Shown in pieces: positions 1-11,590 of a stretch of 64,000 nucleotides of DNA. The notes under the pieces were generated by a model. That model was not told where the DNA came from, ran no database searches, and worked only from the letters and a program-made list of their open reading frames with translations. The stretch is from Ascoidea asiatica. Taxonomy: Eukaryota; Ascomycota; Saccharomycetes; Ascoideales; Ascoideaceae. A program made the translations under genes and the position numbers. Positions within the stretch are counted from its first letter, which is position 1. The number at the start of each line of letters is the position of its first letter. The stretch spans positions 1,330,722 through 1,394,721 of the forward strand of contig BCKQ01000001.1 in assembly GCA_001600695.1 (NCBI GenBank), written 5' to 3'.

Positions 1-154
1 ATAAAGTAATATTTTGAGTAAAAGATCTTTTTGCAATAGTTATATCATAGTTAGATAAATTATTTTCAACATTATCTAAATTATTAATTTGAATATTATG
101 ATTGTCAGTGTTTGTATTAGAATTTAGTGTATCTTTAGATTTTTCTGAAAGCAT
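1..154 (-). CDS. 5' end of an unidentified gene, cut by the window edge
   Basis: Reading leftward from an ATG at 154, the frame stays open for 51 codons to the window edge. An in-frame TAA at 181-179 makes 154 the first possible start. The visible peptide begins MLSEKSKDT and is rich in Asn, Asp and Ser. It shows no domain, signal peptide or membrane segment. The AT content and the stretch of non-repetitive codons resemble neighbouring N-terminal regions, but 51 codons is too few to identify a family. The gene would be divergent from the Zn cluster regulator at 1601, with about 1.45 kb between them. A chance open frame is possible. Confidence 0.5.
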   Translation of the reverse strand, partial: MLSEKSKDTLNSNTNTDNHNIQINNLDNVENNLSNYDITIAKRSFTQNITL

Positions 155-1600
155 ATTTAAAATATTAAATATTAAATATTAAATATATAATGATAAGGAG
201 ATATATATATTTTTTTTAAGAATCAAAATTTGATAGGTTTCTATGAAAATTCTCCTTTAAACATAAATATAAAATGTATTTATATTTTATAATTCATATA
301 ATATATTTTTATATATTGCAGTGTAATGAGTAGAAGATTTATATATGTATAGAATATAGTAAGTATTATTAAAATGATAGGGTGGGATAATTTCTAGGAT
401 AAATTTACAGAAAAAAGAGTATGAATGTGAATAGAGTGAGATAAATATGCAGTAGTGAAGTGAGTTGAGTGTATTAAAAAAATTATGAAAAAAGCCAATA
501 ATTAAAGTTACTTAATGAATTATGATAAATTTACTGTCAGAATACAGTGAAAAAATATAATTTAATAAAATATATAGAAAAAAAAAAGTATTATTTTTTC
601 TTATGATGGATTTAAAATAATTGATATGTTTTTTTATCTTTTTTAATTGTTTATAGATATGATTTTAAATTTTTTTTCATATATTTACAAAGTTCTTTTT
701 TACTAACTGTAGGAATAAAACAAATCTGAGATTAGAATTGTAAAAAAAAAAGAATAAAGAAAAGTAGAATTTGAATAAGAAAATAATTTTTATAAGCAAT
801 TGAAAAAATAAATTAGATGGAAATGAAAAATGAATTGATTAATTGAAATACAAAAGAATTAAAATAAGTAAAAGATGATAAAAAGAATGAATAGAGAAAC
901 TAAATTACCTTTGTTTTTTATGTTTTTTATATTTTTTAGGATATGATCTGAAGTGGTTGGGAATTGGTGGTATATTTCTGGAACCCTCAATGGAGGTTTG
1001 GAGATTACGCGCTTTAAAACTCAGGGAAGTAAATACACGAAGAGAAACAAAGAAGAAACAGACAGGAAATAAAGAGGAAAGAAAGAGGAAATAAAGAGGA
1101 AAGAGAGAGGAAAGGGTAGCTGAGAAGTGGTCTCGTGGTGATCAGGTGAGTACAGTGGAGCCAGAAATGCGGGAGCAGTTACCGGAGTGGGCGCTTAAGA
1201 AATAAACAACCACAAAAGAGGGCAATATACAAAAGAAGATGTAAAAAGAAGATGTAAAAAGAAGATATAGACATAGTAGATATAGACATAGATATAGAAA
1301 CAGGTATAAAACAAGTAAGCGCTACAATACAATATATCCAATCACACACAAAATCACAGAGATATAAACTAAAAGAGATTATGATAACAGTATTTTATCC
1401 ATAACTCTCTTCTATTCATTGATATGTCAGAACTCCAGATTTTGGATTCCACTCTCATTTTCATACTCATTTCATGATAGCGTAAAAAAACCATTCAAAT
1501 ATAAAATATCATCAATACAACCTCCCTCTTAATTTTCATTTTATCTAAACTTAGATTCAAATTTAGTTTCGGTTTATTAAATATTTTTTAAGATAAGCAA
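155..1600. promoter_or_regulatory. Long divergent intergenic region
   Basis: No convincing gene is seen here. Most of it is AT-rich with A and T homopolymers. A less AT-rich patch at about 940-1200 holds a purine-rich stretch of repeated GAGGAAA units (about 1050-1125) and the octamer TCAGGTGA (1142-1149), which recurs in other spacers of this window. Long spacers of this type are common upstream of large yeast regulator genes such as the one starting at 1601. Confidence 0.5.
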
Positions 1601-2588
1601 ATGTATAATCAAAATACTATTCCAAATTCAACAAATCCTATTGTTTCTAACATTACTGATAATCCTATCACTTCTTCTTCTACTACTACTAATACCAATA
1701 ATACTATTTTCAACATCAATATCAATGATTCGACAGGCGCTGAAACTTCTGAAATTGATAATGTTCAATCAAATAAAATAAATAATCCTTCTGATGTACC
1801 ACAAAATCAATCAAATAATAATAATGACCCAAACATCAATGAAACTTCTTCAAATCCCCCATCTTCAAATTCAAATTCAAATTCAAATTCAAACAGCCAA
1901 TCATCAAAAGTTAAAAGAAAATATAGTAAAAATGGTTGTAAAGAATGTAAAAGAAGAAAAATGAAATGTGATGAATGTAAACCTGAATGTTGGCAATGTA
2001 GTAGATTAGGTAAAGTTTGTATTTATCAACCTTCAATTAAAAAGAAAAATACTCAAAATTCAATTATTTTAAATCCAAATACAAATCCTATCACAAATTC
2101 AAGTATAAATACAAATATAAGTACAAATGCAAATGCAAGTATCAAAAATATTCCAATTAATACAATCAATACATTCAGTACTCAATTACCTCCATTATCT
2201 TCTCACATTAATCACAACATATCTGTAGATCCTCAAATTAATAATTTCAATTCAAACAGTAATAACTTAAACAGTAATAACTTGAACAATAATAACAATA
2301 ATAACTATAATAACTATAATAACTATAATGACAATAATTTAAATAATAACTTCAATGACAATCTAATAGATTATACTTCCTTACAATCGGAACAATTTGC
2401 TTTAGCAACAACTTTAAATAATATAATATCTTCAAATATGTCTATTTATAATCCTCATCAAAATCATCAGAATCAAACTGATTTAAATTTATCAAATTTA
2501 ACAAATACAAATAACTCAAATAACTCAAATAATTCAAATAATTCAAATGATTCAGATACAATTTATAATCCTCCTTTATATATAAATA

Positions 2589-2642
<54 letters not shown>

Positions 2643-2926
2643 TCAATAATAATATCAATAGTAATATTAATATAAACAATAATCATAATCATAATCAAAA
2701 TCACAATAGTAATAACAATAACAATAACAATAACTCTCAAGTTAAAAATGAACTAGATATCGAAGATGATAATTCTTCTTTATCGGATGATTTCTTATTC
2801 AATTTTAATGGTAATGATATTGAATATATCTCTAAAATTAATTTAAATTATTTATCAAATAATTTTAATAATAATGTAAATTTACCAACTAATAATCAAT
2901 TTAATGATATATTAAATAATCCTTTA

Positions 2927-2980
<54 letters not shown>

Positions 2981-5092
2981 CAAATAGATAATCATTTAGG
3001 TAATCAATTAAATAATAATCAGCTAAATAATAATATGAATAATCAACTGAATAATCATTTAGATAATCGAATAAATAATCCATTAAATCCAATTTTACCT
3101 TTGAATAATCAGATTAATACTCTTAATCCAATTAACTCTATAAACACAATCAATTCAATTAATCAAATCAACCCAATCAACCCAATCAATTCAATCAATT
3201 CAATCAATTCAATCAATCCACTCAATCCTATTAATAATATTAACATAATTAATCCAATAGATAGTCATTTAGATCACATAAATAATCAACTGAATAATCA
3301 ATTAAATAAATTAACTCAATCAAATGATATTCAAAATTATAATTTAAATACAATTGACTTTAATTCTCCAGATTCTTCACCAAATACTACTTTTCTTCAA
3401 AATAATCAATTTAATCCACGTAATAAATTTAATTCAAATAATATAAATAATCCAAATTATAAAAACGATAAAAATAATATAAATATAAATGATGTAACAC
3501 ATTATTTAAACTTTCATAATAATATCACTTTAAAACTTATTTCATTCAATGAATTTAAATTACCAAGTAATGAATCTCATAAACCATATTTTGCTTCTTT
3601 TTATTATGATTTTTCAACTTACATTTTACCTTTCCAACCAAATTTAAATTTAAATCCAATTAGAGATATCTTATTAAATCATTCAATTAAACAGCCGTAT
3701 CTTTTAGCTGCAGTTTTAGCTTCTGGTGCAAAATCTTTATTTTTAAGATCAAATTCAAAACTTCATTTAAAAGTTTATTATTATTATCTTCAAAATTGTC
3801 AAAGAATTTTTAAAAATATTTTAAATGATAAAGATAAATTAATTAATAATTTACAACCAATGATTTTAACATCTTTATTATTAACTTCTGATAAAGCTTC
3901 TTCTAAATCTCAGGATTGGAGACAAGATCTTTCAAAAGTTAAAAATTTATTAATAAAGTATACCAAAATTTCAAAAAACAATTCATCTTCTTTATCTTTT
4001 TGTTTTCATTGGTTTATTTATATTGAAATTTTAGCCGGTTTAAGTAATACTAATGGTGGCTCTTTACGATCAATTGATGAATTGGACTTATTAATTTCTG
4101 ATGAATTAATCTTAGGTGAAAATAATAATTCTTTTCTTAAAAATTTTTATCTTTTAAGAAATGATAATTTTAATTTAATGTTTGGTATAAATAATGAAAT
4201 GATTTTAGGTTTAAGAGATTTAATTAAGTTATTGAAATTTAAAAAAAACAATCAAGTTATAAAATATTCTTCAATTTTAGATCTTTTGGAATTTTTTAAT
4301 CAACAAAAATTATATAAAGTTATTTCAAATGATGTGATATTGTGGAGGATTGATGTAAATGATTTGAGTTTAAATATAAATTCAATAAAAAAGGATAAAA
4401 AAACTTTGAAGGAATTTCTTTTAAGTTCTAAACAATTTAAATTCTATCATAAAGCTAATTGGAACTTTATTAGTGATAGAATTTCAAATGTACCCCCAGA
4501 TGCACTTGGTTATATAATTGAAAATTCTGACAATATGTCTTTTTTATTAGTTTTTAGTTGGTATGATTTAGTACATCAAGCTTTTACTTTAAGTTCTATT
4601 TTAACAATTTTCACTAAAATTTTAAATCTCAAAAAAAATAATCTTTCTGTTCAAGATTTGATAACTGAAATGATTACAAAAATTGTATTTTTTATCAAAG
4701 ATGAAAATTTGTCAGATAAACTATTAAAACCTATATTACTTGAAAATGATAGTAATGAAGAAAAAAACATTGAAAGTAAAACTGAAAGTAATCAAAATAG
4801 TTCTAATAGACGCCCTTTCAAAATTGAAAATTTCACTTATGATAAATTTTATCGGCCCTTATTAATACAATGGTGTTTAATGACAATTGGATATAACTGT
4901 ATTGATAAATCGCATAAAGAATTAGTAACTAAATTTTTTGACTTTCTCATAAAAATTGGAAGTGGTAGTGCAGAGTTTGTTTTAGAAAAACTTCAAAAAA
5001 CTTGGAAAAAGGATGAAGTTGTTGGAAATCCACTCCAAAAGGAAAAGAGTGTTGGAACTAGTGAAGATGAAATTGACCTTGTAGCTTATTAA
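1601..5092 (+). CDS. Zn(II)2Cys6 transcription factor, Asn-rich (Lys14-like)
   Basis: A predicted nuclear DNA-binding regulator of 1163 residues. A complete Zn(II)2Cys6 cluster lies at residues 113-140: Cys113, 116, 123, 130, 133 and 140 with spacing C-X2-C-X6-C-X6-C-X2-C-X6-C, plus an extra Cys126. The CWQC form of the second half resembles the Lys14-like fungal group. About residues 150-640 are low-complexity Asn/Ile/Pro repeats, including two long poly-Asn runs. From about residue 650 the protein becomes ordered. It contains NPIRDILLN and PYLLAAVLASGAK segments typical of the Fungal_trans_2 regulatory domain, which fits the same group. The ATG at 1601 is used; no intron signal is seen. Target genes cannot be inferred. 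The family placement is from memory of sequence style and is only moderately sure. Confidence 0.85.
2593..2642 (+). repeat. (AAT)n microsatellite coding poly-Asn
   Basis: About 16 uninterrupted AAT codons inside the Zn cluster gene. The frame is kept, so length changes would add or remove Asn residues only. Confidence 0.9.
2927..2980 (+). repeat. (AAT)n microsatellite coding poly-Asn
   Basis: A second pure trinucleotide run of about 18 units in the same gene, followed by imperfect Asn-Gln-Leu repeats. Confidence 0.9.
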
Positions 5093-5291
5093 CAAAAAAA
5101 TTTTCTTTTTATTTTATTTTTTTAGTATTTTTTTTTTCTGATTTTTGGTTTTATAATGGTCTTTTTTTCTTTTTTTTATATTCCTGATATTTTTTCATAA
5201 ATTTTTTTAAAATTTGTTTTTTTTTTGTAATATAATATGTACATTTTGTCAAAGAATAATTCAGTAGGATATTTTTGGAAAATTTTCTCAT

Positions 5292-7906
5292 TTATCCAAA
5301 TAGAACCAAATAAAAAATTAATGAGATATTTGCAATAAAAAGCAAAATTAAAATTAATAGATTTGAAAATATAGAAAGAGGAATAGAAACACCAAACAAG
5401 AAATAATTACCAATTATAAATTTTAATAAAAATTGATAAGAAACTGCTTCTCCAACTAATGTGAAAAAAAATGGAGAGGTAAGTTTTCTTAAATTTAAAT
5501 AGGAATCTTGATGATCAAAATTATTCTGATTTAAGAAAAAATGAAACAATTTAGCTGAGAAAACTCTTATCAGAAGTAATTCAATCATAATTAAAATTGC
5601 TTTTAATAACAAAATTTTATAAAATCTTTTGAAAAGTAAAATTGTATAAATAAATGGGGATTCTTTTATTTTACGTAATCTTTCAGTAATTTTTAAAAAT
5701 TTAGAAGAATAAATGAATGAGTCCACTCGATTTGAAGGTGAATTTGAAACATTTGATGTTATAGATAATCTTCTTTCTTTTATTGGAGATTCTGTATCAC
5801 TTAATTCATAGTTGGATGAATAATCTTCGTCATTTTCATCAATAGCTGATTGGAATTTAGTTAAATCATCATCTATTTGAACAGAGGTATTTGTATATGA
5901 ATTATTTGTATCATTGAATGGAGTTTTAGTTTTGAATATTGGTTCATTTAACAGATTATTATCAAGAAAATTATTTAAACTTATGATAATATTTTCAGTT
6001 AATGGTCTTCTATCAGGATTATAATTTAACAAAGATTCAAGTAAATCATAAATATGTATAGGAAGTTCATTTCTATAATAATTATTTTTAAAATCAGAAG
6101 ATTGAAGAAATTCAGATATATTAAAATTGATAATTTTGTTTTTTAAATTTAAATATTCTAATTCGTTTGGATCATTAGGATCAGAACAATTTGTTTTACT
6201 TATATCATCATTGAAAGGTAATTTACCAAAACAAAGAAAAAATAAAATCATTCCTAAACCAAAAATATCAGTTTTTTTATTAAAATTATTAAGATTTTTA
6301 GAATTTTTAAAAGTAAAAAACTGAGAAAATTTATGATTATTATTTTGATCTTGTGGTAAAAGAAGTTCAGGTGCAACAAATTCTAATGTGCCAGTTGAGC
6401 CTGTAGATGATCTTTTATTTCCCTCAAATTGACTTTCGCCAAAATCAGAAACAGAAACAGTAGGTAAAGCATTAAAATAATCATAATAATGACTTTTTTT
6501 TAATTTTTTTGAATTTGAAATTTTATTATTAATTGTGTCATCGTTAAGATCAATTTTATATTTAAAATTTAATTTTGAAGAAGTTTTCAAATCATATTTA
6601 TAAGATAATAAACAATTTGAAGGTTTTAAATCTCTATGAATGATATGAGATTTATGTAATTGATTTACACCATAAACAATATCTTTGAAAAATTTTAAAA
6701 TTTCCAAATAATTTAGAAATCTAGCTTTCTTATTTATATTACTGTTATCATTATCTAAAAGTTCAGATGCAGATTCAGGTTTCAACTTTGATTCAGAATT
6801 TAATTTTCTTTTTAATTTTCTTTTTTGTCTAATAATTTCTTTTTCATCAATTTTTGAGAATTTTGGATGTAAAAAATTTAGTACGAGTTCTTCAAGATTA
6901 CCACCATCACAATATTCAGTTAAAATAAAAGCACATGGAATTTTTGGACCAAATTTTGTTATTGAGTCAATTTCTAACCAAACATGATTATATTTAACTA
7001 AATTTAAATTATTATGACTTAAAATACATAACATTTCAACTTCATTTAAAATTTTTTTTAAATTATTTGAATCATTACCAATTGGAATTTTTTTTAAAGC
7101 GAAAAACCCTAAAGAGAAATTATTTATAAAATGTTCAACTTTATAAACAATGCCAAAAGAACCTTTACCTAAGATTGAATTAATTTTAAAAAATTTTTGA
7201 AAATAATCTTGAGTGAATAAATTTTTTGGAAGTTCTTTATAAATATTTGAATTTATTGAAGTATCAATTGAAGTTTCAATTGAAGTTGAAATTGATGGAT
7301 TATTCAGTTCTGAAAAATTTGTTATATTTTTACTAATATTATTGATATTATTGATATTTGAAGTAGATTGAAAATTTGAAGAAGAGGCAGCTAATAATTT
7401 GAAATAATTTAAATCTATAAATCTTTGATTTGGATTTGAATTAAATTTTGAAGAACTATTATTATTATTTTGAATATGATTATGATTTTCAATACTTTTT
7501 GAATCATTGGTATTAATATTATTATTGTTATTGATATTAAATGGTCTTCCACAACTAGGACATATAGTTGATTGTAATAATAAATCTTCTGAATTGAAAG
7601 TACTATTATTATTAGTTAAATAAGTCAATTGAGATTGAGAATGAGATTGAGGATTTAAATTTGAACTCAAGTTTGAAGAAGGTTTTCCATGAGAATTGAT
7701 CTGTAATAACTGATATTTATTTGAAGAAGAATCATGTAAAACCAAGGCATTTCTTGAAGGATCATGTCTTTTTTAATAATATAAATCTGGGTTAGTAATT
7801 TTTTCTCTCTTTAAAGGTTGAAAGTTTTTAATAATTTGAAATTTAGTTTTATTCATACTTACAAAACGACACTTAGTGATTCATCATTATATAAGATCAA
7901 TGACAT
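5292..7906 (-). CDS. IKS1: Iks1-type serine/threonine protein kinase with C-terminal membrane segments; one intron
   Basis: The long frame has no ATG near its 5' end. Splicing supplies one: exon 1 7906-7863 (ATG at 7906), intron 7862-7768, exon 2 7767-5292, giving 839 residues. The N-terminus then reads MSLILYNDESLSVVL followed by HDPSRNALVL, as expected for Iks1. A CPSCGRPF motif lies near residue 85. The kinase domain runs from about 205 to 620: Gly loop GKGSFG at 215-220, HRD at 392-394, DFG at 456-458, then APE. A charged insert separates the N lobe from HRD. The last 140 residues hold several hydrophobic helices, suggesting membrane attachment. Iks1 is a poorly characterised kinase of S. 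cerevisiae (about 667 residues), so this copy is longer through Asn/Ser-rich N-terminal and linker expansions. Confidence 0.9.
7768..7862 (-). other. Intron of IKS1
   Basis: A 95-nt intron: donor GTAAGT (7862-7857), branch TACTAAC (7797-7791), acceptor AAG ending at 7768. It splits a Leu codon after 44 nt of coding exon. Removal joins an ATG-started exon in frame to the kinase reading frame, which otherwise opens with a TTG. Confidence 0.88.
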
Positions 7907-8239
7907 ATTGCAATTGTATTTGATATTGTAATTGAATTGATTTGCATATATTAAAAAAAACAAAAGGAAATAAAGAAAAGATAGAAACAAGAGATTAATT
8001 AATTATTATATAAATGGGGATATTAAGCGCTGAAAGAATAAAGGTGTAAAAGTGTAAAAGTATTAAAAGTATTAAAAGTATTAAAAGTATTGAAAGTATA
8101 TCCCCATGTTTTTCTTCAGGATCATCTGAGCTCGGGACCACAAAACTGGCGACAAACTGACCTCGACCGAAAGTAAAACAAAAGAGGTCAGTGAATAACA
8201 CCAGTGAATAAAATACAGAAGAAGCATTGCTTTTTGAAT
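7907..8239. promoter_or_regulatory. IKS1 promoter and SGF11 3' flank
   Basis: Both genes run leftward, so this 333-bp spacer is the IKS1 promoter. It holds four exact copies of a 9-mer (AAAAGTATT, 8056-8091) and a short GC-richer patch at about 8110-8180. A small open frame on the minus strand is judged spurious. Confidence 0.5.
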
Positions 8240-8941
8240 TTATATTCTATTATTATTGGAACCATTATTGGCTTTTCTACTATTTCTACCACCTAAACAT
8301 TTATCTATATGACTTGCAAATCTATTTGCAGCATGTCTTCTACCACAATTTGGACAATAAAAATAATATGAAGAATCACTTATTTTTTCTTGACCGAAAA
8401 TATCTTTTCCTTTAATTTTAAACCATGTAATTCTTTTAGTTAATTTACCCTTTTCAACTATTGATGAAGATGATGTTTTATCCTTTGATAACAAATCTGA
8501 ATTTCCATTTCCATTCCCGAAAGCGTTACTATTCTGTGACATTAAAGCATTACTTAATTCATCATTATCAATTCTTCCATATTCGGATCTTAATAATTGT
8601 TCTTTTAATAAAACTTCAGCTGCAATTTCATGAGTTATAGTTTGTAATAATTCTTCGAGTATTTCCACACTCTTTTTTGAAAAGTAAATTGAAAATTAAA
8701 TTGAAAAGTATAAAGTTCCAGTTAGTAGTTTTTTTCAAATTTTTTTTTTTTTTTTTTATATTTTTCATTTATGAGATCATCATCTTATGTAAATTAAATC
8801 CTCTAGATCGGATAACGAAAAAAACGAAAAAAACGAAAAAAACGAAAAAATGAAAAAAGGTAAAAAAGGTAATAATAGTTTATTTTTTTTCATTTTTTGA
8901 ATGAGGCATACCATAGAACCAATAGTTAATCTTTGGGACAT
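8240..8941 (-). CDS. SGF11: SAGA deubiquitinase-module subunit Sgf11; one intron
   Basis: Sgf11 links the Ubp8 deubiquitinase to SAGA and helps remove ubiquitin from histone H2B. Exon 1 is 8941-8912, the intron 8911-8672 and exon 2 8671-8240, giving 153 residues. Without splicing the frame would begin at a GTG. Spliced, the start reads MSQRLTIGSM then SVEILEELL, which matches the amphipathic N-terminal helix of yeast Sgf11 that packs against Sus1 and Ubp8. The C-terminal zinc finger is complete: CPNC (X) GRRHAANRFASH (X) C, about residues 121-138. The protein is longer than the S. cerevisiae one (99 residues) because of a Ser/Asn linker between helix and finger. It is divergent from RSA3, with the retrotransposon between them. 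Confidence 0.93.
8672..8911 (-). other. Intron of SGF11
   Basis: A 240-nt intron: donor GTATGC (8911-8906), branch TACTAAC (8727-8721), acceptor AAG ending at 8672, in phase 0 after ten codons. It contains four near-identical CGAAAAAAA units (about 8814-8851) and a long A/T homopolymer. Confidence 0.88.
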
Positions 8942-9181
8942 CTTGTCATTTTATTTCCTATTGAAAGATATAAAACCAGAAAAATCGAATAAAAAATAAG
9001 TAAATCCAAAGAAAGAGAAGCAGAAGAATCAGACCTCACTTTTTTTGCCTACTGCAAGTGAGGAAACTCTACCAGCAGCTAATCATAAGATATCCACCGA
9101 GTTAACTATTTGTGCTACAAAACCTATCACAGGAACACAGGCGGATTCAAAAGAAACCGGCGCGTCAAGGATTTCATTCCG
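8942..9181. other. Gap between SGF11 and the 5' LTR, with hairpin and ATG-less open frame
   Basis: This short spacer is GC-richer than its surroundings at 9030-9180. It holds an 8-bp inverted repeat, CCTCACTT (9034-9041) and AAGTGAGG (9056-9063). A plus-strand frame of 63 codons without ATG is open from 9000 until a TAG at 9189-9191 inside the LTR. It was part of the SGF11/RSA3 promoter before insertion. No tRNA could be folded here. Confidence 0.4.
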
Positions 9182-9432
9182 TGTCTTCTAGAACAAAACT
9201 TTATTTTATTTCTTTTCTTAAGTATGGGAAGTAAACTTTCACATACTAAATTTACAAATATATTCTTACGATGAGTTACCCGCTCCTATTTTTCACGAAT
9301 ATAAATAGGGCACTTACCGTTCATATTTTTTATATAATTTTTATATATTTTATATTTTAATTAACAATTGTTTATAATTTGAATTAAATATCTTCTTAGT
9401 AATAATTAGATATTTCGTTCGAACTACAATCA
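9182..9432 (+). repeat. 5' LTR
   Basis: 251 bp, TG...CA ends, with a TATAAATA box at about 9300-9307 that should drive the element. It differs from the 3' LTR at five positions, all within the first 60 bp, apart from one undetermined base in the 3' copy. Confidence 0.95.
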
Positions 9433-10017
9433 AATTTATTAAAAAATTTGGAACATCAATACCTTATTAAAGATAAGTATTTTTATATTTTTTTATTGTT
9501 TTCTATTTTCCAAGGTAGGTCTGTGTACGACTTTAAGTCTCTTATTATTATACTAACAAAAGAGGGATTTCGAAAAGTGATTAAGCCTCTGACATCTAAT
9601 TCCCTCCTATATTATTTAGGACACTTGTGGCCGATATAGATCATTGTTCTTAGCTGTATGTTGCCTAGGGTTAACTAGTAAATAGTAGTAATTTAATACA
9701 AATTGAGTTGTTTGAAATCCAGTCTTCTGGTCATTGCAACGAAAAAACTAAAACCAACTTTATATTGTATGGAAGTGTTAACACAATGAAAGAATCTACT
9801 AATATATTTTTTTTAATATTACTTTCCATTTAAAATTATTTGTACTACTAATACTTCAACTAATCTTACTATTTATTGGCTTTTTTTAATTATAATACTC
9901 TATTAAATTCAACTTTAAAAAAAAAAAAAAAAAAAAAAAAAATTTCCAAAACCAAATAATTTTTTTATACACATAACTAAATATAATCAACACTACTTTA
10001 ACTGAAAAAATATAATC
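9433..10017 (+). other. Untranslated leader of the retrotransposon
   Basis: 585 bp between the 5' LTR and the first ATG-started frame. A TGGAACATC at about 9449 could be a primer-binding site, but it lies 16 nt from the LTR end and was not matched to a tRNA. A long A homopolymer lies near 9917-9942. No conserved coding region is seen. Confidence 0.5.
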
Positions 10018-10512
10018 ATGGCTGACACAATTAAATCTATATCCAAAAAATTTAATAACAACATTGCCTTAAATGAAGTTACAGTTTATAAAATAAATAA
10101 ACAAATTACATCAGTTAGTGGATCAACCAACAAACTAAGATCTAATGTTAGTGAAAGATATAAAAGTCAAAAATCAAATACTCTTAAATACAGTAAGCAT
10201 TTTGATGATTTAAAGTCTACTATTGCAAATCAAACATCGGATATAGATTTTACTGAAAATATGCTTAAATCCATTACATCTTCTTTATCTAAAACCTCTA
10301 CAATTAATGATCCTGTTGCTCAAATTAAACAAGAAGATGCTTCTGCTTCAGACACAACTAGTGCTACAGCTAATAAAAATGTTGCTGCTCATCCAAATGT
10401 CAATACTGGAAATGAAATGCTATTAGTGTTAGGCATTATTTTCCTCTGCCATCTATTGATATTTGCCTTAGTAAACTCAATGGTGCTGAATACTTCAGTT
10501 GTTTGGATATGA
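10018..10512 (+). pseudogene. Gag-like N-terminal fragment of the retrotransposon
   Basis: A 164-codon frame from ATG 10018. Residues 1-135 are Ser/Thr/Lys-rich with no zinc knuckle. The last 30 residues are an out-of-frame read through the start of the reverse transcriptase region, whose correct frame shows a PLPSID-like segment from about 10440. This suggests a deletion that fused the gag 5' part to RT and removed nucleocapsid, protease and the RT N-terminus. Assignment to gag is by position only. Confidence 0.6.
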
Positions 10513-11590
10513 ATAATGGCTTTTACTAAATTGCTTTAGATAATGATAGTAAAGCTAAAACTGCTTTTTCTTTCAATTCAGGTCATTATCAATTCAATGT
10601 CATGCCTTTTGGCTTAGTCAATTGTACTTATACCGTTCAATCATTTATGATGAAAATTTTAGGCCACCTACCTTATGTTATGGTTTATGTTGATGATATT
10701 ATTAGTTACAGCCATAATAAAGCAGATCATATTGATCAAGTTAATGAGGTCCTAACTCAACTTGAAAAAGAAAAACTTCCATTAAATGTGAAGAAGTCAA
10801 AATTCTTTTGCAAAGAAGGTAAATTTTTAGGACATATTGTTTCCTCAGAAGGAATCAAAACTGATCCTACAAAGATCGAGAAATCTTAAATTGGCCATTA
10901 CCAAAATCAATTACTGATATAAGAGGTTTCATTAACTTATGCTCATATTACCGAAAATTTATCTCAAATTTTTCTCAACAAATGATCCCACTTACAGACT
11001 TATTGGTTGGGTCTCCTAAACCAGGAACAAAAATTGAATTAAAACCTTCTCAAATCGAATGCTTTACATCAATGAAAAAAGCATTAACTACTGCTCCTGT
11101 TTTAAAAGCATTTGATCCTGAGAGAGTTGCAATTTTAGAAACTGATGTTTCTGACTTTGCTTTAGGTTGTGTATTACTCCAACCCTATAAAAATGAGAAC
11201 ACTGGAATAATCCAATTATATCCTGTTGCTTTTGAATCAAGAAAATTTTCAAAAACACAACAAAAGTATTCTGCTCGAGAGATAACTTTTAGCTGTTGTT
11301 CATTCATTGATTCATTTTCAAAAATATATTGAAGGATGCAAAATTATTGTTAGAACCGATCATGAATCTCTTCAATATATTAGAACTAAATGAGATCCTG
11401 GAAAAAGAGTTAGAAAATTCATTGAAATCATTGAACATTATGATTGTGATATTCAATATAAGCCTGGAAAACAAAATGTGGTTTCTGATTTACTATCAAG
11501 AAGGACTGATTTGGTTGATGAAAAAGCAAACGAGACATTAATGGAAATTGATGAACTAAATGAAACTGAAACTCAGATCAAAACCATCAA
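10440..11590 (+). pseudogene. Reverse transcriptase and RNase H remnant
   Basis: The RT palm is visible at 10602-10889 with MPFGL and the catalytic YVDDI, then the LGH connection motif. A frameshift near 10870 separates it from the RT thumb. RNase H follows at 10982-11332 (ETDVSDFALG, AFESRKFS). A further frameshift and stops near 11290 and 11393 break the RNase H C-terminus. An in-frame TAA also interrupts RT near 10540. No functional polymerase can be made from this copy. Confidence 0.92.

Noticed and set aside
7995-8201. Minus-strand 68-codon frame between IKS1 and SGF11
   Set aside because: Its C-terminal half is read from a tandem 9-mer repeat; no protein-like features.
8977-9181. Possible tRNA target next to the Ty3-like element
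   Set aside because: Weak A-box and B-box resemblances were tried on both strands, but no cloverleaf could be folded.
9448-9639. 63-codon frame in the retrotransposon leader
   Set aside because: It overlaps the LTR-proximal leader and shows no gag-like features.
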